A stretch of 64,000 nt of DNA from Nilaparvata lugens (lineage: Eukaryota > Arthropoda > Insecta > Hemiptera > Delphacidae): positions 32,866,687 through 32,930,686 of the forward strand of contig NC_052511.1 of NCBI RefSeq assembly GCF_014356525.2. Reading direction: 5' to 3'. This document shows, piece after piece, positions 52,201-60,600 of the stretch. The position numbers were made by a program, and so were the translations under genes. The notes beneath the pieces are model-generated. The model made no database searches. It was not told the origin of the DNA and was given only the letters and a program-made list of their open reading frames with translations. Each line of letters opens with the position of its first letter. Position 1 is the first letter of the stretch.

Positions 52201-53962
52201 CTCGGCTCATCAGGCGGTTCGAAATCATGCATCATAGTCAAATTCGGTCGAAAAATAGAAAATTCATCCGTGAGTGTACTTTAACCAGTATTTCATTACA
52301 CAAAAAATTACCAATTATTCCTATATTCAAAACTATGTATCTCGGTAACCCGTTATTATAAAAAATAACTTTATCTTCAATTAATTGTAGGATATAATCG
52401 TCTGTTTCCTTTGATGTGAACGATTCATGAAAAAATATGTTCGTAAAGTAATAGTCGATTGTTTTAAAAATTCAAGGGATTGAAGATACTTTCCTTATAT
52501 TAACGGTCTCTGATAGAAAACAGTGATTCAAGATGAATTTTAGGCATCTGAGCTCGTAGAGATGAAATTATCTACAATTTGGATGAATTTTCTATTTTTT
52601 GACCGAATTTGATTTATGATGCATCATTTTGAACCGCCTTGACGAGCCGAGGAGAATGAGCTGTAGTACGATGAGAACAGATTGTTTTGGCAAAAGTTAT
52701 GTGTTTGAAAAATTGATCCTTGAGATATCCTTATGCGCGGCTCTCCACTCAATTAAGTGAATCTAACGGGTGACTGTCATAGAACATGATCTTATGAACT
52801 CATTTCATTGTGCGAAATCTCAATGTGACGACATTTGAGTTGTTGATAATGATTGAAAGTAAGAATTAGGTGTTTTTCAAAATACAAATAGCATTGTTGT
52901 CAAGTGTACCTGGAAATCTATATGAAATAGAGCGCTCTACTTGCTCTCAGATTGTAGAGCACAAAATTATGAGAGTGATTTTGAATTATACATTTAAATG
53001 TCAACAATCGAAAGATATTGTTGTTCAAAAACTGAAATTCATCAACATTGATTTTTTCTTGAAACTTTACTCATTTAAAAAAATTGTAACTCAGTACTTA
53101 TTGAAGATAGAGAGTTCCGAATGATCTCATATTGTTGAGAATTTCTAAATATAAAAATAAGACTTGAGTGAATTTTTCTGTCCGATTACAGGATTTGACG
53201 GAAATATCTAAAAACTGGTATTTGAACCAAAAATACGTGGTTTTTGAGCCACTCGGTATCTACCACAAGGAAATTTTGCATAAAAAATTGGTTCTGTACT
53301 TCTCTTGTGTATCCAAACAATATATTGAAAAATCAAAACTACAATATAAATTGCAAGCATCAATGTATATAGTGACTGGACTAAACTCGAATAGCTCACG
53401 ATCTAAACCATTCAAACATTCTATTAAACATTTCCTATTCTTTAACCCTTCCAATGCTTGGTGCAACTTCTCTTTCGACTCAGGGTCTATAGAACTTTTT
53501 ATTGTCCTATTTGAAGGGGCATGGAATAATTATTCTAAAAAAACATAGATCTCTTTACCACTATTTCTATCCTTCAACTGATATTAATATTTAATGAAGC
53601 ATTGTTCTTCTCACTCCTATTCAGAAATCTCATTATCTCATTATCTTGCATATTGCTGCCTGCTATGAATGCATTTCCTAGAAAGCAATTTTTCCCCCGA
53701 ATAAATCAGGGAATGCAGTTAATCAAATAATTTCTGTTCTTTCTTGCAGTCGCAGTATCATTTATTCATGTCTCTATTCAATCAAGTGGAGAAAATGAGC
53801 GAATGGATTCGTCAAAGCGTTGAATTCCAGAAAAAGCTGCTAGAAGAATCTCAACAAAGCTCGAAAGAGATAATAAACGCCATTGAAGAAATAAATTCTA
53901 AAATTAATGAAAATTCGTTTCAGGAAACCAATGAACAAGAAATTAATTCTTCTGATGAGTAA
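40273..53962 (+). CDS. p53: p53-family tumour suppressor transcription factor (6 exons)
   Basis: Sequence-specific nuclear transcription factor of the DNA-damage and apoptosis response. Exons: 40273-40308, 41173-41361, 43190-43388, 48351-48603, 49666-49873 and 53750-53962, all GT-AG with compatible phases, giving 365 residues. The ATG follows an in-frame TGA at 40261. The DNA-binding domain runs from about residue 48 to 250: FPGEYDFQVEL, LRVRALLVYTSPDH, zinc ligands C129 and H132 (NRCMLH) with C203 and C207 (CKTSCEGGMSRR), and VCSCPKRDR. R128, R213, R214 and R245 match human R175, R248, R249 and R280. K238 replaces human R273, as I recall also in Drosophila p53. The last exon (296-365) is strongly helical (MSEWIRQSVEFQKKLLEESQ) and probably serves tetramerisation, but is diverged. 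No clear transactivation motif is seen at the N-terminus, so this may be a short isoform, with longer starts upstream. Introns 2, 3 and 5 are full of transposons. Confidence 0.93.
40587..40645 (+). repeat. (GATT)n with a LINE/SINE-like tail
   Basis: gtaaaaatggaaaataaatt leads into about six GATT/TGAT units. Such simple-repeat ends are common 3' ends of CR1/Jockey elements. It lies in p53 intron 1. Confidence 0.5.
41440..42515 (-). mobile_element. Internally deleted non-LTR retrotransposon in p53 intron 2
   Basis: The minus-strand frame (42452 down to 41610, 280 residues) begins in the reverse transcriptase. It has LPVLSKIFEIIIAGQLYEF, DTQFGFRAGRSTVGAVE, LCDLSKAFDTLDHEILLSKL, YGVPQGSVLGSLLSLIMIND and the catalytic box VVCYADDTSIMD. 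Upstream in the same strand, YKKGSRLDPNNYRP extends it to about 42515. After ADWFGVDWR the domain is cut and joined to a tail (LDLPYCRLGRTQVSSAYMVG), so the thumb and connection are missing. The 3' end is the ATT repeat at 41440-41462. The endonuclease is absent. It is a Jockey/CR1-type relic. Confidence 0.85.
44166..44222. repeat. SINE-like tail fragment beside the Gypsy LTR
   Basis: cataaacccaaagcttatgt followed by tggcatcaccctcagcaaca matches the fragments at 34036 and 56490. It ends just before the LTR, so the Gypsy element seems to have landed next to or inside it. Confidence 0.45.
44228..44391 (-). mobile_element. Candidate 3' LTR of the Gypsy element (164 bp)
   Basis: On the minus strand it starts TGTAGTATACC right after a purine tract (agaaagggggaaga, 44392-44405) and ends ATTCTACA, giving TG...CA ends with matching TGTAG/CTACA. 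No second LTR was found on the other side, so the LTR cannot be verified by comparison. Confidence 0.5.
44510..45070 (-). pseudogene. Gypsy integrase core, downstream part
   Basis: 186 codons beginning MWLVVVDARSKWLEVIPMST. It holds the second catalytic Asp (VSDNGPQLTS) and the catalytic Glu (GLAERCVRTFKERMG), then FAHRTSPKRATGKTPAFMMF. It is cut from the upstream pol frame by a single in-frame stop at 45076-45078. A further stop ends it at 44510, beyond which the same frame stays open to about 44413, so the real C-terminus was longer. Confidence 0.85.
45076..47331 (-). pseudogene. Gypsy pol: protease, reverse transcriptase, RNase H, integrase start
   Basis: 751 codons. The protease is at about residues 10-90, with the active-site position reading DPGA (16-19) where D-T/S-G is the family rule. 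The reverse transcriptase is at about 150-350, with IIDLKDAY (Asp 248) and the catalytic box LLDD (308-311). RNase H is at about 450-580, with ATDASEVGLGAAL (Asp 457) and TDHKAL. The integrase HHCC zinc domain is at about 682-718 (HEGHPG...HCTAC), followed by the first catalytic Asp in IDFAGP before the stop at 45076. Apart from the protease substitution and the stop, the frame is well kept, so decay is fairly recent. The host-strand ORF at 46658-47272 is its shadow. Confidence 0.9.
47463..48056 (-). pseudogene. Gypsy gag, N-terminally truncated
   Basis: 197 codons with a gag-like core (YYTKPQAPLSQRVCFSRRFR, ETITQLELDLRFLAGDCNFG, LRDQFILGINNDSWQLELL) and nucleocapsid-type Cys/His knuckles near the end (CLRCGNRRHSDG, CKACGVKNHFARA). 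The last knuckle is broken: the frame shifts there and stops, while pol continues in another frame. The usual N-terminal part of gag is missing. Confidence 0.8.
48064..48265 (-). pseudogene. LINE reverse transcriptase tail next to the Gypsy element
   Basis: The minus-strand translation over two frames resembles LEAFEMWTYGRILKIPWN, CINDRVFHKLDEKT and MNTIEQRKFENLG. This is close to the 'lEaFEMW.yRrmLkIsW.d.vtNeeVL.r...k..l..ti..Rkl..LGH' tail of RTE/CR1-like endonuclease-reverse transcriptases. It stops where Gypsy gag begins, only about 90 bases upstream of p53 exon 4. Confidence 0.7.
49147..49193. repeat. Hairpin in p53 intron 4
   Basis: atagagaaacgatagcat pairs with atgcttattgtttctctat across a 3-base loop; flanking gatgtaacc/gtaacc also repeats. 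Probably a tiny MITE. Confidence 0.6.
50418..50740 (+). repeat. Diverged copy of the GACCGAGCG repeat
   Basis: gaccgaacatagtgagtgac, gcgcgtcgatgcatacacaa, ggttttttaaaattttgcat and ctatagaattattcataat match the order of the 2041 copy with many changes. Confidence 0.55.
50764..50803. repeat. Small hairpin gtacctagaa...ttctaggtac, second copy
   Basis: Same 10 bp arms as 36615-36643 but with a 20-base loop. Confidence 0.55.
51192..51331. repeat. Two-unit tandem repeat, about 75 bp
   Basis: Both units carry tggaaagataca, caagatgttcgatgtttttg and aacgggtagtattatagtc. The second has small changes (ttaatgg for ttgatgg, one base lost). Confidence 0.8.
51330..51610 (-). repeat. Inverted copy of the GACCGAGCG repeat
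   Basis: Ends cttagacctcacttcgctcg plus gtc, the reverse complement of the start of 2041-2445, and shares gtcgacgcgcaat, ccttatatatacg and gaataattctatagtctg. It is closer to the 2041 copy than the 50418 copy is. Confidence 0.7.
51972..52074. mobile_element. 103 bp hairpin MITE
   Basis: tatagtacccttttttgaaa at the left pairs with tttcaaaaagggtactata at the right. AT-rich inner arms (aaataatc/attatttta) extend the stem. Confidence 0.75.
52095..52740. mobile_element. Foldback element, arms about 150 bp
   Basis: The left arm at about 52130-52275 (ggatcaaaat, cattctcctcggctcatcag, gcggttcgaaatcatgcatc, gaaaattcatcc) is inverted at about 52576-52725 (ggatgaattttctattt, gatgcatcattttgaaccgc, gacgagccgaggagaatgag, attgatcc). 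The spacer is about 300 bases and non-coding. Confidence 0.75.
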
Positions 53963-53995
53963 TGTGTTTGTTCAACAATAACTTCTATTTTGACA

Positions 53996-54001
53996 AATAA
54001 A
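53996..54001 (+). terminator. AATAAA polyadenylation signal of p53
   Basis: AATAAA starts 34 bases after the p53 stop codon, followed by a T-rich stretch. It would give a very short 3' untranslated region. Confidence 0.55.
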
Positions 54002-54545
54002 AATGTTATTAAGAAAATTTTAATTTAATTAAGTTCCAACCTACGACACCATCAATGAATCTCTTCGACAAGTCCAATAAAACAGTTGTATCATTGTAAA
54101 TGGAGCTGAATCAGTAGCTTCTTTATGGGTCTTCAGATTAAGACGTGGAATTATCAATAATCATTATTGTTAAAACTCTTACCAAGTTCTTAGTAGAACT
54201 AGGTGAATTGAAAATTTAACTAAAAACAGACTAAAACACCAAACTCTTCTGAATATCAATTTCAACAAATCATATTGACTTGATTATAAAATATCGTACT
54301 TGACAATGTGCTTATACAATATAAAGGGAAACCAAGTGCAACCATCTATAGAGTCGTTGAATAGACATTACTTTGCAAGATGAAAAAGTTCAGTATTATA
54401 CGATTTCACTTTTTTACGTTTGTGATCTTCTAGATTTGCATGCGGTACTCCATTTATTTGTGATATTTATATTAATGCAGAATTGGTATTGAAAAACTAT
54501 GCTCAACTTTCCACATTACTTCAAAGCGTTCTGTCATTTACTCCA
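54002..54545. other. Intergenic DNA downstream of p53
   Basis: No gene or repeat supported. Confidence 0.4.
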
Positions 54546-55348
54546 GGGGCCTGTTTCACAAAGGTACAAGTAGGTTACAAGTCTTGTTGCCAACCATGGT
54601 TTTGGAGAACAGCTGATTACTAGCGTTTCACAAAAGCTGAATTGTAAACTTGTAGTTACTATGAATTTCTACAAGTTTACAAGTGATTTGCTTGTTACGA
54701 ACAAGTGTTTCACAAAGATTTTCATTGTAGCCAACAATTTTTGTTGAAATTACTTGTTCGTAACTATGAAATTTCTACCAAGGTGGAAAGCTATGTAAAG
54801 GATTTACAAGTAATCATTAAAATGATTTCAAATATTCAATAAATATTTCTAATGATCAAAAATGCCCTATATCCCTCTAAAATTCATTATTTTGGAAATA
54901 TATGCATCAGGAAATTAAATTTAATAAATTTCCAAAATAGTTATTAATGTGTTACCTCATAGGTTATGTGTACTATAGTATATATACACAGTATATATAA
55001 TATACATTATATATAGTACATCTATTATATATATACAGCGTACATATAGTGTGTAGGTTACAAATTCAGCAATAAATGAAGTAGACTGTACAAAAAACAT
55101 TATATTGCTTTCAAATATTTTCAAAGTAATTATTGAAAAGTACAAGTAACCTTTATAAAGGATGAAAAAAGGAGATCATCATGAAAATAGGTTATGTTTA
55201 CTATTGAAGTACTTGTAGACTTGTAAAATTGTAAACTTGTAGATCATGAATTTTTTGTGAAACGTGAGTACTTGTAAACTTGTAACTACAAGTACTTGTG
55301 CGTAACCATGGTTGGTAACAATACTTGTACCTTTGTGAAATAGGCCCC
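54546..55348. mobile_element. 800 bp MITE ending GGGGCCTGTTTCACAAAGG
   Basis: The left end ggggcctgtttcacaaaggt and the right end (reverse complement ggggcctatttcacaaaggt) match, followed by acaagta. An inner inverted phrase gccaaccatgg / ccatggttggt is also present. The interior repeats acaagt/cttgta words and holds a (TA)-rich patch at 54970-55035. No transposase. Intergenic DNA without a supported gene follows to 55937. Confidence 0.8.
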
Positions 55349-56026
55349 AGTACCTACGTCACAATGTCTCAAACACAAGTTTCTCACAACAGTCATTCTT
55401 ATTCAGACATATTAGTTAATATTAGGGTAGAAATCAACTCAGCGAAAAATAAATTCAATACAGGTTCGATATGTGCTCATTATACAGTAGGCCTATATAT
55501 TGGATTTGTTTTCTTAGGGGTACTAATACTGTTTATTGAATACGGTAATCTAGTACTTCCAGTTAGAACGTGTTTTTTTGTGCAAACAGCGGAGTGGCAA
55601 GGGTGGCATCAAGCTTGAGATTGTTGAATGTAATACATGTATTGAAATTTGTTGAAACATACCACTTCGCTATTCGCCATACAGACATTCAATTATATTC
55701 AGCACTTCCAACGAAACTATCTTCGCCGCTCAATTATATTTACACCCATAGAAGGAACGGAAATAAATGTACTACCTACATAGTTTAGTCAATAAACAAT
55801 ATAAAATATAAACATATTATAAGACCTATGAATATAATTCATGTACACTCAATATTTATACTCAAACTCATGTTGAAAGTGGTAAATTAAAATTTGAATT
55901 TCCTTAAATAAAAATAAATAAAATTCAGCACATTATTGCCCAATTGCGTTAAAGCCTGTTAATTTTCAATTTTAAAGGCAGAAAACCCTTCTCTGATTAG
56001 TTCTAATCACATTTAATCATGGTTCA

Positions 56027-56266
56027 TGGAGTGATCCGTGGTCTAGTGGTCAACCTAGAGATCCCGGGTTCAAATCCCACTCAGAGCCAAAAGTTTTTGA
56101 ACAGGTCACTCCCGTGTTATCGGATGGGCACGTTAACTGTCGGTCCCGGCTGAAGTATGACAGTCGTAAGGCCCATTGACGGCTCAAATGATATATCCAG
56201 GCGAGGTGGAACTTCCATCAGGAACTCCCCACCAATTAAAGCCATACGAATATTATTTTATTATTT
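56027..56266 (+). mobile_element. tRNA-derived SINE with target-site duplication
   Basis: The head has an A box TGGTCTAGTGG (56040-56050) and a B box GGTTCAAATCC (about 56069-56079), as in a pol III tRNA promoter. A body with cgttaactgtcggtcccggc and atatccaggcgaggtggaac follows, ending in an ATT-rich tail (tattattttattattt). ATGGTTCA flanks both sides (56019-56026 and 56267-56274). About 240 bp. The 3' half is not tRNA, so it is a SINE and not a tRNA gene. Confidence 0.85.
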
Positions 56267-56274
56267 ATGGTTCA

Positions 56275-56535
56275 AAAATGGGAGCAGTTCGACTCAGTGA
56301 TCGCGCTGATAAGCTATCGTTTTGATAAGTTGAGAATCATGCGCCTGCTACTCCCGTTTAAAGGGTGACCGCTTGAGCTAACTGCTCTGAATATGATTCA
56401 TTAGTTGTAATATCGCTTCCCGGTGGTTCGGAACCCACTTTAAATTTTAGGTCCACTCATCTTCCATTACCATCCGCCTCATTACCCACGCACAAGCCTA
56501 TAAGCTCATGTGGTCATCACCCTCAGAAAGAAAAT
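56275..56535 (+). repeat. Second SINE-like unit
   Basis: Contains a B-box-like GGTTCGGAACCC near 56425-56436 and the body phrase cacaagcctataagctcatg, tggtcatcaccctcag shared with 34036 and 44166. The A box is not clear. Probably an older tRNA-derived SINE. Confidence 0.5.
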
Positions 56536-56560
56536 TTAACAGGTTTTTGTGCCACTGGTT

Positions 56561-57624
56561 CTATGTTTATCATAATATTTCCCATCAATTGGAAAAAATC
56601 TGCAGTCTTTTCCAAATGCTTTCTCTTTTCTAGCATCAGATAATACCTTATCAATAGTGATGATGGAAGAAATAAATATTAAGATCCAGAGAAAACAGCC
56701 CTGTTTTACTGTGAATAAATAAAGGATAATTCATATTATTCTTAATTCTATATTGATCTTCTATCAAGTAAGTATCGTACTAGAAATGACTGCGGTTGTA
56801 CGCAAATAGTAGGCTAAATGGAAGAAAGAATAAAAAGTTTTCCTTGGAAATACTCATACCCTACCTTAACCGACCATAATCTTATATAATATTATGGTAT
56901 CTTATCTTAGCTAATTCATACCATAGCATGTAAGAAATTATTAAATAACTCCAAGTAGGAGTTTCAATGATTGACTTGAAATAGCCTACACTCAATTGTA
57001 TTTTACAGCTGTCAAAGTAGTTATGGGTGTCAGTAGTTTTATTTGATAGATTAATATTCAAGGTTAGTTTTTGAGTACCGGTATTGAGAAAGTAGAATTA
57101 ATAAATTATATTTTTATAGCATTAATCAATTTAAATATCCCCATTCAATATCCACTGTAAGTAAGATTAAAGTAAATTAATTGTATTTTTTAAAATAAAT
57201 GTTTATTGATACCTTTCTAGCAAATATTTTAGAAATCTTATAAAAGATCTAAAAACACATTGTAATTTTTAAAAGAATCTACTGCTCTATACGACACTTT
57301 ATTTATTTCTTAGAATACTCAAGTGAAATAAAACTACTATTAAATAATTCAAATAATATCTATTCTACTGAATTTAAATGTTTACATGGATAAAAATCAT
57401 TTATGGAAATGATTTTAATAAGAATATTTATAAAATATAATATTAAGTTAGTTTTAGTTTTTGTTGTTCACATTAGTCGTCATAAATTTAATACAATAAC
57501 ACGCTGTAACATTTCAGTATTTTATTCATCTGTACACAGCTAAATCACATTGGAAGAGTAAGAACTTGTTTAAACAAAAAATTCAAAGTATTTCCAATAT
57601 TGGAAAATCTTGTTTCGAATCAAG
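56561..57624. other. Intergenic AT-rich DNA
   Basis: No gene supported. Presumed promoter region of the pyruvate-kinase-like gene; no clear TATA or initiator identified. Confidence 0.4.
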
Positions 57625-60600
57625 ATGATGTCTCTTGAGGATCGAGCTTCAGGGGTCAGTCGAGAACCGCTGTCCAAATTTGTGTGTACAATAGGTATGT
57701 AGGCTTACTACATCTCCATATCTGAATACAAATTAATAGGCTTAGTAACATCTAAATAAATTTATCAATATTTGGAAATAGTATTTTCTAGTTATGCCTG
57801 TAATTTCATGTCGTTTAGACTACATAAACACAAAAAAAAAATACTATACAGTAACTTGTTACCATGAAATGTTTAAACATATTTTTTTAAAAGATTGATT
57901 TTCCTAGAATGAGTATTATTTGCACGATACTTTACTAATTTCAAAAATTATATATGATTATGACTTCTTGTTCGATTACAATGCAATAATGACTCTTTTT
58001 TGTGAGTTTTCCACAAAATTCATTCACATTATCAGCATATTATTTTATAATTCAAATTATTGAGAATAATCCTTATATTTGAAATTTACACTAGACACAG
58101 AAGAGATGCTCTGTCGTATTAATTCTACTTTATTTTTTCATGTAAACGGAAAACTGTTTTATCATTTTTCACACTACAAGATTTGAATTGTCTGGTAATA
58201 AATCATTTTTTAGTTTAATAGACAATATTATATTGCATTGTGAATTCTTAAAACTCCAATGATGGAGAATGGTTTATGGACTGTTCCAAATGGACTACTG
58301 CTATTCTTTGCTTTATAGGAGCAGGATATACTTATTATTCATTTCTTAAAATTAATGTTCATTTCATTTAACTTATATAAATTTCCTATCAATTGGAAAA
58401 TTATTAATTTTAGGTTTTCACTAAACTCTCTTCTTGAAAATCACTTATTAAAAAGTTCTAATCAATGTTGAATAAGATTTTTTATGTTTATTCAATTAAT
58501 CTCTAGTATCTTGAGTGCTTACGGTAGTTCTTTAATACGACTTCTGGAGAAATTCTCATTTCTTTGTTGAAGGGCCTTCAAGTAGCTCCCTACCTGCTCT
58601 GGAATCACTGCTGGAGGCAGGCATGTCAGTTGCTCTAATCAAATCATGTCTGATGAGCACTGACGAAATTCTGCAAACTGTCAGAGATATTCGCGAAGCC
58701 GTCAATATGTACAGTGCTCAAATCAACAGAGCCTATCCACTTGCTTTAGCCCTCGAAATTAAGGGTCAGACCATACATACTGGTCAACTTTTTGAAGTGA
58801 GTATATTCTATAATAATGTAATACTAGGATATTTTCAAAATTCTATCATTATTTATAATTAGACCTATACTTTTTCCCGGCGCCTCCACAAAATATGTAA
58901 AGTAGATGAGACGGTGGCACATTCTCAATAACTATGTAACCTAATGCCTTCACCAAATATGTAAGCGAATGGTGGGAAGAAAAAGAAAAACTATAGCTTT
59001 CGGTTTTTATTTAACATCAAAAATTATTTATTTAATACGAATATTCCAATATAAAACGGTGCGAAACGGAAGCAATTGCAATTGAGATAAAGGAAAGATT
59101 ACAACTATATAATCAACAATCAAAATTTCTGATTATAATAATCAGATAATAATTTAAGAGCTACTCGCTCAGCTGATCTGTGGTCGTTCAGTTTTTCTTG
59201 ATAATAAAAACAAAATTACTATTTAGAATTATGAGTCTGAAAAATAAAAAAATGTACAATTAACTATTATCTTACTTTACCTTGAAAAATTGTCCCTTAG
59301 CCTGAATCCTCAAGGTCCGGTTAAAACACTCCCGATTTTAAATAAAAAAAATATATGAAAAAAACCTCTGCCAGTTGATTGAATTAATAACACCAGCTTC
59401 CCCTACAAGATTCATGAAAACACAAGTATGTAGGTTTAAACTGCCCGAACTGTGACAGCCTATAATAATTGAATTCTCAAGACAGAATCCTTCAGGTAAC
59501 CAATGCCTCAACTAACTTCACGAACGGTTCAAAGAATACGGTCCTCGAAAGAAAAATTCAAAATCGATTTATGTGAAAAAACATGCAGCCTTGATTCACA
59601 GATCAAAAGTCGACACACTCTTGTTTGTATAGCATGGAGCTAAAAATCATAATATTGCCTTCACGAAACGTAATAAAACACACGTTTGATCTTTGTACAT
59701 CGGAGATCTTCTCGCTTTATCAATTACATTTAATAATTAAATCGGCGACCTGATCTCCAATTCACAAAATAATATTTCAAAAATTGAATGGGTTCTGATG
59801 TCATGTATGACATGACTCATCAGTAGAGAGCCTATCTATAGGGCTGTAGTAAGGATAGATTACACTAAATATTTTTGTGAACATTCTCAGTAGAAGTAAT
59901 TCTCCTTCTAATTCCACTGTTTACAGTATTACTTCATTTTTCAAATTTTCAACTTCTATTATGTAGAAATATATTTTTCAATGTTTCGATTGATGTTTTT
60001 CTCGATAAATTGTACAATAGAATATATATTTTCTAAATCAAGGCTAACGACATGTTTAATTATCATAGTTTGTATAAATTTTATGGTTGTTTATTTGTTG
60101 AGTATTTTCAAAAGTTCGTCATAATAAAGTCTGGTATTTTTATTCGGGGAAAGTAAGTTAAATTTTTATTAAAAAATACATAATAAATCTTGATTATTTC
60201 AGGTATACCGTAATCGATTTGTCTTCCAAAGAAAAAAATCTTATTAATCATAATAATATATATTAATGATATCATATCATGGTTCTATCTTAATTCCATT
60301 ATTACATTTTATATTATTTTATCTCGGTTAAATTCCAGGGAGGAACAATAGAAATTCCAGAAGGCAGTAATCTGATTTTAACCACAAACGAGGACTGGAA
60401 AAGTAAAGGATCTTCTGAAAAAGTATTTATCGGCTGCCCTCAAAAGATGGATTATCTAGATCAAGGAACTGAAATCAATATTGACAATGGAGAAATATTG
60501 CTGAATGTAGATTACATCATGGGAGAAGGTGATAATATGCATATTTTACCCCTTTCTTGTTTGAGAATTTTTATGAAATTATCGTATGCCTGTAAGATGA

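Larger units (their letters stand above)
55938..56560. mobile_element. MITE split by SINE sequence
   Basis: The left end gcccaattgcgttaaagcct plus gttaattttcaa and the right end (reverse complement accagtggcacaaaaacctg plus ttaaatttt) pair imperfectly. Both resemble the MITE at 26006-26154, including cttctctgattagttct. The normal 150 bp element is stretched to about 620 bp by inserted SINE sequence. Confidence 0.6.

Noticed and set aside
53168..53548. 126-codon frame in p53 intron 5, considered as an extra p53 exon
   Set aside because: No p53 or other motif. The exon 5 to 53750 join keeps phase 0 without it, and the minus strand is also open.
56033..56095. Possible tRNA gene with A and B boxes
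   Set aside because: The sequence does not fold to a full cloverleaf by eye and continues into a SINE body flanked by a target duplication.
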